A stretch of 48,145 nt of DNA from Butyrivibrio sp. (GTDB taxonomy: Bacteria > Bacillota > Clostridia > Lachnospirales > Lachnospiraceae). The notes beneath the pieces were generated by a model that saw only the letters and a program-made list of their open reading frames with translations, did no database searches and was not told where the DNA came from. The position numbers were made by a program, and so were the translations under genes. The stretch covers positions 1-48,145 of the forward strand of contig SVFZ01000059.1 of assembly GCA_015056585.1 (NCBI GenBank), read 5' to 3'. Below are positions 9,992 through 17,766 of this stretch, piece after piece. Numbering within the stretch: position 1 is the stretch's first letter; the number at the start of each line of letters is the position of its first letter.

Positions 9992-10774
9992 TTAGTGACG
10001 CTCGTTCTCATTCTCATAACGCTCACAAAAGCGTGCGGAGAAGGAGGGCTTTTCGCCGGCAGTGGAAAGGTGCGAGATGTCGCCGATCCTTAAAGCCCTG
10101 AAAATGGCAATGCCTTTTTCACGTTCTTCTGTAACCACTTCAGTTACTGAAGTTGGTGCAGCGGCCAGATACTGCATCGGAACAAAAGGTGAAACGTTCC
10201 AGAGTATTGAGAGGAGAACAGAAGTGATACCGAAGTGGCAAAACAGAGCAAGAGTTTTGGCGTTTCCCTCTTTTACCCTGAAAATATCGCCGTCCTTTTC
10301 ATAGCCGTGATCTGAAAGAAACGTAAGAAAAGATTCTCTGACATAATCATAGACCTCTGCCATATTACTGCATTTTACAAGCTCTGAATCTCTCCACTTA
10401 TATCTGTCAAAGAGTTCCTCATGATTTCCGAAATAGGAGGGAAGTACATCCCACATAATACGTTTTTCATACTCCCCGGTAACAGGACTTTTTTGAAGTT
10501 CATTTGCATAGGCTTCTCTTGCTGTCTCTGACAGATTTGGGTCAAAGAGCGCCGGGAATTCTCTTAACCAGTCATATGTAACAGCCTTTTTTCCCAGAAC
10601 ATCCAAAGAGTACTTACAGGTAGCCTTTGCCCTTCCAAGAGGTGACTGATACACTTCATCAATTCCAAAGCTTCCAATTACATCAGAAAGAAGCTTGGCC
10701 TCGATTTTTCCTTTTTCTGTGAGATTATCGATTGAATAATCGGGATCTCCGTGTCTTATAAATAAAAGTCTCAT
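9992..10774 (-). CDS. Histidine phosphatase superfamily protein (phosphoglycerate-mutase-like)
   Basis: Cytosolic phosphatase-fold protein of 260 residues. The catalytic RHG (Arg7, His8, Gly9) opens the protein as LLFIRHGDPDYS. SPLGRA (44-49) is the usual second arginine block, LREF near residue 72 fits the acid/base position, and the second catalytic histidine is His180 in FCHFG. Specificity ranges widely in this superfamily and is not readable here. Its ATG shares one base with the stop of the upstream amidase gene (TAATG), so the two are translationally coupled. It converges on ilvE across the terminator at 9790-9886. Confidence 0.85.
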   Translation of the reverse strand: MRLLFIRHGDPDYSIDNLTEKGKIEAKLLSDVIGSFGIDEVYQSPLGRAKATCKYSLDVLGKKAVTYDWLREFPALFDPNLSETAREAYANELQKSPVTGEYEKRIMWDVLPSYFGNHEELFDRYKWRDSELVKCSNMAEVYDYVRESFLTFLSDHGYEKDGDIFRVKEGNAKTLALFCHFGITSVLLSILWNVSPFVPMQYLAAAPTSVTEVVTEEREKGIAIFRALRIGDISHLSTAGEKPSFSARFCERYENENERH

Positions 10775-11274
10775 TATTTGTTTATTCCTTTCAATTTCAG
10801 AAAGTCAAAAATATCGTCAACAACCAGTCCTGCAGCATACATTTTGTAATCAAAACGTGAAGGCTGAGCCGGCAGAAATGCGCTTTTGACTATTGCTTCA
10901 CCATCAAAAGCTATGGAGTAGTGAATCTGCCCGGGGACAGAGTCTTTGTTGGCAGGATCTACATTTCCAAAGCTGCCGGTAATGCCGATCCCTATGTCTG
11001 CGTTAAAGGCTTCACGGCATTTTTTTGCCATGGCACAAGCAGTTTCTTTTGAATAAACACCGTAGGTTTCTATGATGTCTTTTGGAACCCCTGCCATTAC
11101 CTTGGCTTCATTGGAATAGGTTATGCAGGCACCCTTTAAAATCTGAGAAGCACCTTCGGTATCGGTAAGCAGAGATGCGATAAGACCGCTTGTGCAGCTC
11201 TCCATGGTTGTGATACTTAGATTATTTTTTATAAGAAGTTTTGTGAGCTTTTCGTATTTGCACCTGACATCCAT
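10774..11274 (-). CDS. CinA C-terminal domain protein (nicotinamide-nucleotide amidase, PncC-type)
   Basis: Stand-alone CinA C-terminal domain of 166 residues. Such proteins (PncC, YgaD) deamidate nicotinamide mononucleotide to nicotinic acid mononucleotide and so recycle NMN, for example from NAD-dependent DNA ligase. It shows the family pattern TMESCTSGLIASLLTDTEGAS, then GACITYSNEAKVMAGV, YGVYSKETACAMA and GIGITGSFG. The N-terminal MoaB-like domain of full CinA is absent, as is normal for the short form. It is the first gene of a two-gene minus-strand operon. The stretch 11275-11379 is its upstream region; no clear minus-strand promoter stands out. Confidence 0.9.
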   Translation of the reverse strand: MDVRCKYEKLTKLLIKNNLSITTMESCTSGLIASLLTDTEGASQILKGACITYSNEAKVMAGVPKDIIETYGVYSKETACAMAKKCREAFNADIGIGITGSFGNVDPANKDSVPGQIHYSIAFDGEAIVKSAFLPAQPSRFDYKMYAAGLVVDDIFDFLKLKGINK

Positions 11275-11330
11275 TTTTCTTTTCCCTGCAGTTTGTATTA
11301 TTCCTTTTTATGCCTGATACACTAAAAAGT

Positions 11331-11397
11331 TGGAGCATCTTCATTTAACGTATTCAGACCCTTTCACTATAGTATCAGATTGACGTTTAAAGCTCCA
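11331..11397. repeat. Imperfect inverted repeat in the pncC/corA divergent region
   Basis: TGGAGC (11331-11336) with TTAACGT (11345-11351) forms a left arm matching the right arm ACGTTTAAAGCTCCA (11383-11397). The right arm overlaps the corA -35 box. TGATAC (11315-11320) and GTATCA (11372-11377) form a second interleaved pair. Confidence 0.4.
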
Positions 11398-11409
11398 CAA
11401 GTTTATTAT
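11380..11409 (+). promoter_or_regulatory. Promoter of the CorA-family gene
   Basis: TTGACG (11380-11385), an 18-base spacer and TATTAT (11404-11409). Transcription should start near 11416, leaving a ~54-base leader, too short for an M-box magnesium riboswitch. Confidence 0.65.
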
Positions 11410-11469
11410 AACTATTAGGAAAAGTATGTGTTACCTGTTGAAAATACAGGTGGCGATCCGGAGGTGGTT

Positions 11470-12387
11470 ATGTATTATCTTATTAGGAATACTCTTGAAG
11501 AATGCAGTGCAGAGCAGTGTCATGATGCAGGTTCACCATATGTTGCGGTTTTGACTACCAAACAGTGGATGGAACAGAATGAAAACTTTGATATGGGCAT
11601 TGATACTGACATGGGATCCGATGACTTTTTTACCACCAAAGCGGAAGTAAACTATGATTCTTTGACAGGAACCTTCTGTATCCCTGTGCAGTCGTCCCTT
11701 TCAGGAACCGAGCAGAGATTTTCATTTGCCTTGGATGAGACAGGAATTGTCTTTATTGACGACGGCAAAAATGCACTTTCAATTGTGAAGAGAATACAGA
11801 GAAATAAGAGGTGGAGAAAGCCGTCGCTTGAAAGATTTCTCTATGATTTTCTTGAAACAATTATACATAACGACCTTCAGATCATGCAGAGATATGAGAG
11901 GGAGCTTGAGAGTATTGAGCGTGAAATCATGGAAAATATTGAGGAGGCTCATATCCAGCGCAACAATGAGATTCGCGGCGATATAAGGGATCTGCGTATT
12001 CATTACGAGCAGCTTCTGGACTTCGGACAGGAGCTTGAAGAAAATGAAAACGGCTTTTTTGATGAGGACAACATAAGGTACTTCCATATGTTCTCCAGCA
12101 GAGTGGACAGATTATACGAAGCTGCAACTCACCTTAGGGACTACACGATCCAGCTAAACGACCTGTATCAGTCACAGCTTGATGTTAAGCAGAACAGGAT
12201 AATGACTGTCCTTACGGTGGTGACGACAATTTTTATGCCTTTAACACTTATTGTTGGCTGGTATGGAATGAACTTCAAATATATGCCGGAACTGGATTCT
12301 CAAATTGGCTATCCTGTTGTTATCATCATAAGTCTTTTGATAGTTGCAGGAAGTCTGACCTTCTTTAAGATAAAAAAGATACTGTGA
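11470..12387 (+). CDS. CorA-family divalent cation transporter
   Basis: Inner-membrane Mg2+ (or Co2+/Ni2+/Zn2+) channel of the CorA/MIT family. A long cytoplasmic part with a helical stalk rich in Glu, Arg and Lys precedes two C-terminal membrane segments, here about 242-264 and 279-298. The signature YGMN at the end of the first is intact (Gly266-Met267-Asn268 from this start). The frame is open from GTG 11428, but GGAGG at 11460-11464 places the start at ATG 11470, giving 305 residues. It has its own promoter. Mg2+ is the default assumption; efflux or other metals are possible. Confidence 0.9.
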   Translation: MYYLIRNTLEECSAEQCHDAGSPYVAVLTTKQWMEQNENFDMGIDTDMGSDDFFTTKAEVNYDSLTGTFCIPVQSSLSGTEQRFSFALDETGIVFIDDGKNALSIVKRIQRNKRWRKPSLERFLYDFLETIIHNDLQIMQRYERELESIEREIMENIEEAHIQRNNEIRGDIRDLRIHYEQLLDFGQELEENENGFFDEDNIRYFHMFSSRVDRLYEAATHLRDYTIQLNDLYQSQLDVKQNRIMTVLTVVTTIFMPLTLIVGWYGMNFKYMPELDSQIGYPVVIIISLLIVAGSLTFFKIKKIL

Positions 12388-12542
12388 ACATAAGTTATTT
12401 CTCCTATAAAGTGAAATAGGGCATGGAAAGTTGCACTCTCCAATGTATATTCTGACGAAATAACAATATATACTTTTATTATCAACAAGAGATCACATTT
12501 GCCTGTGAAAGGTAGCAGCAAGTATGAAAGGAGAAAAGTATT

Positions 12543-12932
12543 ATGGATATTACATTGGAAGCAGTAGAAAAGGTTATGGAGCAGACAGGAGCTGATTTAA
12601 AGACAGCAAAAGAGGCTCTGACAAAGACTGATGGAAATGTTGATGAAGCAATCAAGCTTATCTGCCCTGATACAGTTGATGTTGGAGAGGAAGTAAAGGC
12701 TCTTGTTGAGAAGCTCAAAAGAAAAGTCGAAGAGGGAAATGTCAGCAGAGTTCAGATTCGCAAAGGGGATGAAATTGTTTTGAGCGTCCCGGTAAATGTG
12801 GGAATTGTTGGAGGAATCATCGGACTTGCAGCAGCGCCTTGGGCACTTATCGCCGGATCAGTGGCGGCTTTCGGACTTGGATGCAAGCTGGAAGTGGTTA
12901 AGAAAGACGGAACAACAGACGAAATCAAATAA
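12543..12932 (+). CDS. UBA-like plus DUF4342 domain protein
   Basis: Small protein of 129 residues. The first ~45 residues look like a UBA/TS-N helix bundle of the kind seen in EF-Ts and NAC (LEAVEKVMEQTGADLKTAKEALTKTDGNVDEAIKLI). The rest fits DUF4342: a charged helix, RVQIRKGDEIVLSVPVN, a glycine- and alanine-rich hydrophobic hairpin (about 85-112), and LGCKLEVVKKDGT. The hydrophobic part may insert in or lie on the membrane. The function of the family is unknown. AAAGGAGAA precedes ATG 12543. It stands alone between corA and a terminator; no promoter is obvious in the 155 bases upstream. Confidence 0.8.
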   Translation: MDITLEAVEKVMEQTGADLKTAKEALTKTDGNVDEAIKLICPDTVDVGEEVKALVEKLKRKVEEGNVSRVQIRKGDEIVLSVPVNVGIVGGIIGLAAAPWALIAGSVAAFGLGCKLEVVKKDGTTDEIK

Positions 12933-12956
12933 GTAAAAACAGTAACTCGGCAAAGG

Positions 12957-13002
12957 TAAGTCGATGCATTCGCAAATGATTGTGAGTGCATCGGCTTTTT
13001 TG
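12957..13002 (+). terminator. Terminator of the DUF4342 gene
   Basis: GATGCATTCGCA (12963-12974) pairs with TGTGAGTGCATC (12981-12992), extended by flanking pairs, with loop AATGAT. CGGC and six T follow. It lies in the frame upstream of ruvA, which shows that the far-upstream ruvA starts are not used. Confidence 0.85.
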
Positions 13003-13025
13003 TGTTTTCATGGGCGAATAAGTGT

Positions 13026-13061
13026 GTTAGAATTAGATGAATGTTATCGAACAAATATTTG
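13026..13061 (+). promoter_or_regulatory. ruvA: Likely ruvA promoter with LexA-type operator
   Basis: An extended -10 (TG-T-TAGAAT, -10 at 13028-13033) is followed by CGAACAAATATTTG (13048-13061). The latter matches the Bacillus-type LexA box CGAACRNRYGTTYC at 12 of 14 positions and would sit just past the transcription start. This suggests SOS control of ruvAB, as in many bacteria. Confidence 0.55.
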
Positions 13062-13092
13062 CTTTTTTAGTCTGTTGTTGGGAGAGAGTGCT

Positions 13093-13713
13093 TTGATTGC
13101 ATATGTAAATGGTATTTTGGAAAATCTAGAAGAGGGGAATGCTGTTGTTGACGTAAACGGCTTTGGCATAAATGTTAATATTTCAGGTTCCACCATGGAC
13201 AAAATGCCCGGAATCGGGGAAAGTGTCAAGCTTTACACTTATACAAATGTAAAAGAGGATGCCTTCACTTTATTTGGATTTTTATCAAGAGATGAGCTGA
13301 ATCTCTTTAAGATGCTCATTACGGTTAACGGAATAGGACCAAAAGGCGGTCTGTCTATTTTATCAGTAATGTCACCGGATGATTTAAGGTTCGCCATTAT
13401 GGCAGGGGACAGTGCTTCTATTTCAAAGGCTCCCGGAATCGGCAAAAAAACTGCAGAGAGGATCACACTGGAACTTAGAGACAAGATAAAGGTTTCAGAA
13501 GATGATATGCTTTCAGGAGGTGCTGCATTAACCCCTGATATTTCAGGAGATGGTACTTTCCCGGCACGGGATGAGACGGTGGCAGCTCTTGTTGCCCTTG
13601 GTTATAATTCGGCTCTTGCCATGAAGGCTGTCCGCAAGGTACTTGGAGCAAATCCTGATGCGGCGGAAAATACGGAGAAGCTTTTGAAACTCGCGTTAAA
13701 AGAGATGTTTTGA
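13093..13713 (+). CDS. ruvA: Holliday junction DNA helicase subunit RuvA
   Basis: RuvA tetramers bind four-way junctions and recruit the RuvB motor for branch migration in recombination repair. It is 206 residues from TTG 13093 (LIAYVNGILENLEEGNAVVDVNGFG matches the usual MIxxxxG start), with GGAGAG just upstream at 13081-13086. A longer reading frame from 12964 runs through a terminator and is not credible. It has the OB-fold N-terminus, paired helix-hairpin-helix motifs (TVNGIGPKGGLSIL and APGIGKKTAERITLELRDK), a flexible acidic linker and the C-terminal RuvB-binding domain (ETVAALVALGYN). ruvB follows after 86 bases. A LexA-like box lies upstream. Confidence 0.95.
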   Translation: MIAYVNGILENLEEGNAVVDVNGFGINVNISGSTMDKMPGIGESVKLYTYTNVKEDAFTLFGFLSRDELNLFKMLITVNGIGPKGGLSILSVMSPDDLRFAIMAGDSASISKAPGIGKKTAERITLELRDKIKVSEDDMLSGGAALTPDISGDGTFPARDETVAALVALGYNSALAMKAVRKVLGANPDAAENTEKLLKLALKEMF

Positions 13714-13799
13714 GGGCCTTTATCACAGGGCATCAAAAGATACTTTTAGCCTGAATTTATTTATAAAAATTTTGTCTGCTAATTTTAAGTGGGATTGGT

Positions 13800-14831
13800 A
13801 TGGAAAAAAGAAAGATAAGCACAACTGCCAGGGGAGTTGATACCCAGGCAAATATTGAGGACTCTAAAATAGAGGGTTCACTTAGGCCAAAGAGTCTTGA
13901 TAATTATATTGGCCAGAAGAAGATCAAGGAGAGTCTCAAAATCTATATAGAGGCAGCAAAAAAGAGAGGAGACAGTCTGGACCACCTTCTCTTTTACGGA
14001 CCTCCCGGACTTGGCAAGACGACCCTTGCCGGGATCATTGCAAATGAGATGGGGGTAAACATTAAGATTACCAGCGGACCTGCAATTGAGAAGCCCGGAG
14101 ATATGGCGGCGATTCTTAATAACCTTCAGGAGGGGGATGTGCTGTTTGTTGATGAGATACATCGTCTTAACAGACAGGTGGAGGAAGTTCTTTACCCTGC
14201 CATGGAGGATTATGCCATCGATATTATGATAGGAAAAGGCCCTACAGCCAGGTCTATAAGACTTGATCTTCCAAGGTTTACTCTGATAGGAGCTACCACA
14301 AGGGCGGGAATGCTTTCAGCTCCGTTAAGAGACAGATTCGGAATGATCCACAGAATGGAATTTTATGATATAGATGAGCTCTGCACCATTATACTTCAGT
14401 CAGCAAAGGTTCTTGATGTTGAGGTTGATGAAAAAGGCGCTGTGGAAATGGCAAGAAGAAGCAGAGGAACTCCTCGTCTTGCCAACAGAATACTTAAGAG
14501 GGTCCGTGATTTTGCCCAGGTAAAATATGATGGCAGGATCACAGAAAAAGTAGCTGTTACGGCACTTGATCTTATGGATGTGGATAAAATGGGACTTGAC
14601 CACACAGACAGAAATCTCCTTATGACTATGATAGACAAATTCGGCGGAGGACCTGTAGGACTGGATACTCTTGCTGCTGCGATTGGTGAGGATTCAGGTA
14701 CCATAGAGGATGTTTATGAGCCTTATCTTATCAAGAACGGGTTCATTAACAGAACTCCAAGAGGGCGCATTGTAACGGATGAAGCGTATCACCATTTGGG
14801 ACTTGAAATGCCCTCTAATGAGGATTTATAA
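13800..14831 (+). CDS. ruvB: Holliday junction branch-migration ATPase RuvB
   Basis: Hexameric AAA+ motor that drives branch migration with RuvA. It is 343 residues, the usual length. Walker A GPPGLGKT is at 67-74, Walker B is [11 protein letters not shown], and sensor 1 is [21 protein letters not shown] with the arginine finger region. The C-terminal winged helix ends in [15 protein letters not shown]. It follows ruvA and is presumably cotranscribed. zapA follows closely. RuvC is not in the window. Confidence 0.97.
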   Translation: MEKRKISTTARGVDTQANIEDSKIEGSLRPKSLDNYIGQKKIKESLKIYIEAAKKRGDSLDHLLFYGPPGLGKTTLAGIIANEMGVNIKITSGPAIEKPGDMAAILNNLQEGDVLFVDEIHRLNRQVEEVLYPAMEDYAIDIMIGKGPTARSIRLDLPRFTLIGATTRAGMLSAPLRDRFGMIHRMEFYDIDELCTIILQSAKVLDVEVDEKGAVEMARRSRGTPRLANRILKRVRDFAQVKYDGRITEKVAVTALDLMDVDKMGLDHTDRNLLMTMIDKFGGGPVGLDTLAAAIGEDSGTIEDVYEPYLIKNGFINRTPRGRIVTDEAYHHLGLEMPSNEDL

Positions 14832-14909
14832 TCTGTAATATATGATATAGGTGTCAAAAGTCATAAATACTTGGACTTTCGAGATTACTTTAACAGGGGG
14901 ATGATTCAG

Positions 14910-15323
14910 ATGGCTTCTAAGACAGATACCGAGGTAATTATTGGCGGTAAGGTATTTACCTTAAGCGGATATGAGAGTGAGGAATACCTTCAGAAGGTTG
15001 CGTCCTACATCAACAACAAGATTGCTGAGTACAATAAGATAGACGGTTTCAAGAGACAGCCAATTGATACTCAGAATGTCCTCTTGCAGCTTAATATTGC
15101 CGATGATTATTTTAAATCCAAGAAGCAGATAGAACTTTTAGAGGAACAGCTTTCCGAGAAAGAGAAAGAGCTCTATGATCTTAAGCATGAGCTTATTGCA
15201 ACTCAGATCAAGCTCGAGAATACGGAGAAAAACGGTAAAAATCTCCAGACCAAGCTCGATGATTCCTCCAAGAAGATTATTCAGCTTGAGACACAGATAA
15301 AAGGAAACGGAACTAAGAAATAA
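14910..15323 (+). CDS. zapA: Cell division protein ZapA
   Basis: ZapA cross-links FtsZ filaments in the division ring. The globular head (TEVIIGGKVFTLSGYESEEYLQKVASYINNKI) is followed by LQLNIADDYFKSKKQIELLEEQL and a long coiled coil to the C-terminus. The frame opens at TTG 14871, but AGGGGG at 14895-14900 sits nine bases from ATG 14910, giving 137 residues starting MASKTD. It lies directly upstream of a U32-family gene, a pairing frequent in Firmicutes, but an intrinsic terminator separates the two. Confidence 0.88.
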   Translation: MASKTDTEVIIGGKVFTLSGYESEEYLQKVASYINNKIAEYNKIDGFKRQPIDTQNVLLQLNIADDYFKSKKQIELLEEQLSEKEKELYDLKHELIATQIKLENTEKNGKNLQTKLDDSSKKIIQLETQIKGNGTKK

Positions 15324-15330
15324 AAAAGTT

Positions 15331-15358
15331 AGGGCTGTCGCGAGGCAGTCCTTTTTTT
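15331..15358 (+). terminator. Terminator between zapA and the U32 gene
   Basis: AGGGCTGTC pairs with GGCAGTCCT over nine pairs (two wobbles) around a GCGA loop, followed by seven T. It ends only ~15 bases before the U32 start codon, so it may act as a partial terminator within the cluster. Confidence 0.85.
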
Positions 15359-15372
15359 AAGTGGTGAGACGA

Positions 15373-17763
15373 ATGGGCAAAAAAGTAGAACTACTTGCTC
15401 CCGCAGGGGGCTATGAAACAATGGTGGGGGCCTTTAATGCAGGGGCCGATGCCGTTTATCTTGGAGGTTCTAAATTCGGCGCCAGAGCCTATGCTGATAA
15501 TTTTGACAAGGAGCAGGTTCTGGACGCTATTTCCTATGCCCATTTACACGGTAAAAAAATATATATGACAGTCAATACTCTTGTAAAAGAGAGGGAATTT
15601 GGCGAGTTGTATGATTTTATGCAGCCATTTGCGGAAAAAAGACTGGATGGCGTGATTGTTCAGGACTATGGTGTCATGCGCTTTATAAGGGATGAGTTCC
15701 CACATGTGGAACTTCATGCCAGCACTCAGCAGACTATAACCGGCGTGTATGGGGCTAAGCTTTTAAAAGAGCTTGGCTGCTCAAGAGTTGTTCCTGCAAG
15801 GGAGCTGAGTCTTGAAGAGATGAAGGCTATACGAACCCAGGCAGATATTGAGGTTGAAGCCTTTATTCATGGAGCTATGTGCTATTGCTATTCGGGGGCA
15901 TGTCTTTTTAGCTCAATGGTGGGGGAGAGAAGCGGAAACAGAGGAAGATGCGCTCAGCCCTGCAGACTGCCTTATCAGCTTTATGGCGTCAGGAAAGATA
16001 AAAATGAAGTCTATCCGCTTAGTCTAAAGGATATGTGTACGATAGATATGATCCCTGAACTTATAGAGGCAGGGATTGATTCTTTCAAGATTGAAGGCCG
16101 CATGAAGAAGCCTGAGTATTCAGCCGGCGTAACAGCCCTTTACAGGAAATACATCGATATGTATTATGCTGATCCGAAAGGCAGCAAGAATCTTACTGTA
16201 TCAGACGATGATATGGAAATGCTCAGATCTTTGTACTTAAGGACAGGCATCAGCCAGGGATACTATCACAAGCATAATGGCAGGGATATGGTGACCATAT
16301 CTTCTCCGGCTTACAACGGTACATCAGAAGAAGTGCTTAAGGATGTCCGCAGCAAATATCTTGGCGGCGAAAAAAAGATAAAGTGCAAAATTTCCTGCGG
16401 CCTTACTTTTGGCGAAGAGGCGTGGATATCCATGGAGGTTGATAGAAGCGGCAGAGATGTTGCTCAGGATAAAGATTCTTTTGGCGGACTTATCATAGAA
16501 TCAGTTACAGGCAGCAAAGTTGAGGCGGCTTCAAAAAGACCCATGGACAAAGAAAGCGTATATAAGCAGCTTTCAAGACTTGGAAATACACCTTTCGAGG
16601 CGACAGAAATAGAAATAAATATTGATGATAAGGGATGCGGAGGCATTTTTGTTCCGGTCAGTGAACTTAATGATCTCAGAAGGCAGCTGTGTGAGAAAAT
16701 GCTTGAGAGGCTCCTTTTGCAAGAAGCTGATGACAGTTTGGATGCAGAAAATGTGGGCAATCATAAAGCCGATGTACATGAAGATACGGCTCTGGATGTT
16801 AAAGAGCCTTCTGCTGTCACAGAACCGGTTTTGTCATCAGAAAAAAGGGATGGCGGCGTAAAAAAAAGTGATTACAATGTTCTCGTAAATACCACTGAAC
16901 AGCTTTATACTCTGCTTGACCTTTGTTTTCCGGCAGATAAGCTCAATAGGATCTATGTGGACAGTGATCTTTTCTTTTTGCTTGATAGAGAGCTTAGGGA
17001 AAAGCTTATGGAATACAAGAAAACAGATAGCGGTATTTCATTCTTTGTGGCGCTTCCGTTTGTAACAAGAAAAGAAGATTTTGATGCTTCAAGAGATCTT
17101 TTGGAAATTAAAAAATCTTATGATGAGGGGCTTTTTGACGGCATTCTCATCAGAAACTTTGAACAACTTGGATTTTTCAGAGAAGTCGGCTATCTGGGAA
17201 AAGTTGTTTTTGATTACGGGATTTATACCTGGAACAGAGAGGCTGTTTTACTTATTTCAGAGATCTGTAAAATTGCCGGATTTGAATCTTTTGAGATATC
17301 TGTTCCTTACGAACTGACTATCCACGAGGCTAAAGAGATGGTTTTGGGAGTAAGGGAAGACGGAAATATCCCGGTTTCATATAATGTGTATGGCAAAACG
17401 CCTATGATGATAAGCGCAGGATGCATAAGGAAGACATTGCAAAGCTGCAGCGGAAAGAAAAATGAGTTTAACAGGGAAAAGCTGAAGATTGTAGACAGAA
17501 TGGGGAATATTTTAGATGTGACTACAAACTGCAGGAACTGTTACAATGTCATTTGGAATGTGCATCCGACCTCTCTTTACAGGAAACTGGATAATATAGG
17601 CAAAGTCTGCGGATTTGATCACTACAGGATTGATCTTACGACAGAAGATAAACAAGAAACAACGCGCATTATAAAGGCGTTTATAATGGGGGATCAGAGC
17701 GCGGCCGATGAAATGCTTCGTATGGATTTCACGACAGGGCATTTTAAACGCGCAGTAGAATAA
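15373..17763 (+). CDS. U32 family protein (RlhA/TrhP-like) with C-terminal DUF3656-type region
   Basis: Member of the U32 group, once called collagenase-like peptidases. In E. coli the relatives RlhA and TrhP are needed for hydroxylation of 23S rRNA or of tRNA wobble uridine and carry an iron-sulfur site. VELLAPAGGYETMVGAFNAGADAVYLGG opens the barrel. The cysteine cluster is Cys170, Cys172, Cys177, Cys193 and Cys197 (GAMCYCYSGAC and GRCAQPCR). IEGRMKKPEYSAGVT follows. At ~796 residues it is a long form; after residue ~440 come an acidic linker and a second region with its own cysteines (SCSGK, TTNCRNCYN). GTG 15361 is possible, but GGTGAG sits correctly for ATG 15373. It ends three bases before the FtsW-type gene. 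RNA hydroxylation is likelier than proteolysis. Confidence 0.88.
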   Translation: MGKKVELLAPAGGYETMVGAFNAGADAVYLGGSKFGARAYADNFDKEQVLDAISYAHLHGKKIYMTVNTLVKEREFGELYDFMQPFAEKRLDGVIVQDYGVMRFIRDEFPHVELHASTQQTITGVYGAKLLKELGCSRVVPARELSLEEMKAIRTQADIEVEAFIHGAMCYCYSGACLFSSMVGERSGNRGRCAQPCRLPYQLYGVRKDKNEVYPLSLKDMCTIDMIPELIEAGIDSFKIEGRMKKPEYSAGVTALYRKYIDMYYADPKGSKNLTVSDDDMEMLRSLYLRTGISQGYYHKHNGRDMVTISSPAYNGTSEEVLKDVRSKYLGGEKKIKCKISCGLTFGEEAWISMEVDRSGRDVAQDKDSFGGLIIESVTGSKVEAASKRPMDKESVYKQLSRLGNTPFEATEIEINIDDKGCGGIFVPVSELNDLRRQLCEKMLERLLLQEADDSLDAENVGNHKADVHEDTALDVKEPSAVTEPVLSSEKRDGGVKKSDYNVLVNTTEQLYTLLDLCFPADKLNRIYVDSDLFFLLDRELREKLMEYKKTDSGISFFVALPFVTRKEDFDASRDLLEIKKSYDEGLFDGILIRNFEQLGFFREVGYLGKVVFDYGIYTWNREAVLLISEICKIAGFESFEISVPYELTIHEAKEMVLGVREDGNIPVSYNVYGKTPMMISAGCIRKTLQSCSGKKNEFNREKLKIVDRMGNILDVTTNCRNCYNVIWNVHPTSLYRKLDNIGKVCGFDHYRIDLTTEDKQETTRIIKAFIMGDQSAADEMLRMDFTTGHFKRAVE

Positions 17764-17766
17764 AAG

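Noticed and set aside
9896..10093. Short + strand frame in the ilvE-phosphatase gap
   Set aside because: It has no ribosome site and largely overlaps the 3' end of the phosphatase gene on the other strand.
11416..11469. Possible magnesium riboswitch (M-box) before corA
   Set aside because: The leader from the likely start is only ~54 bases and shows none of the M-box structure.
12964..13092. Upstream extension of ruvA
   Set aside because: It contains the terminator of the preceding gene and the ruvA promoter, and the alignment with RuvA proteins begins at 13093.
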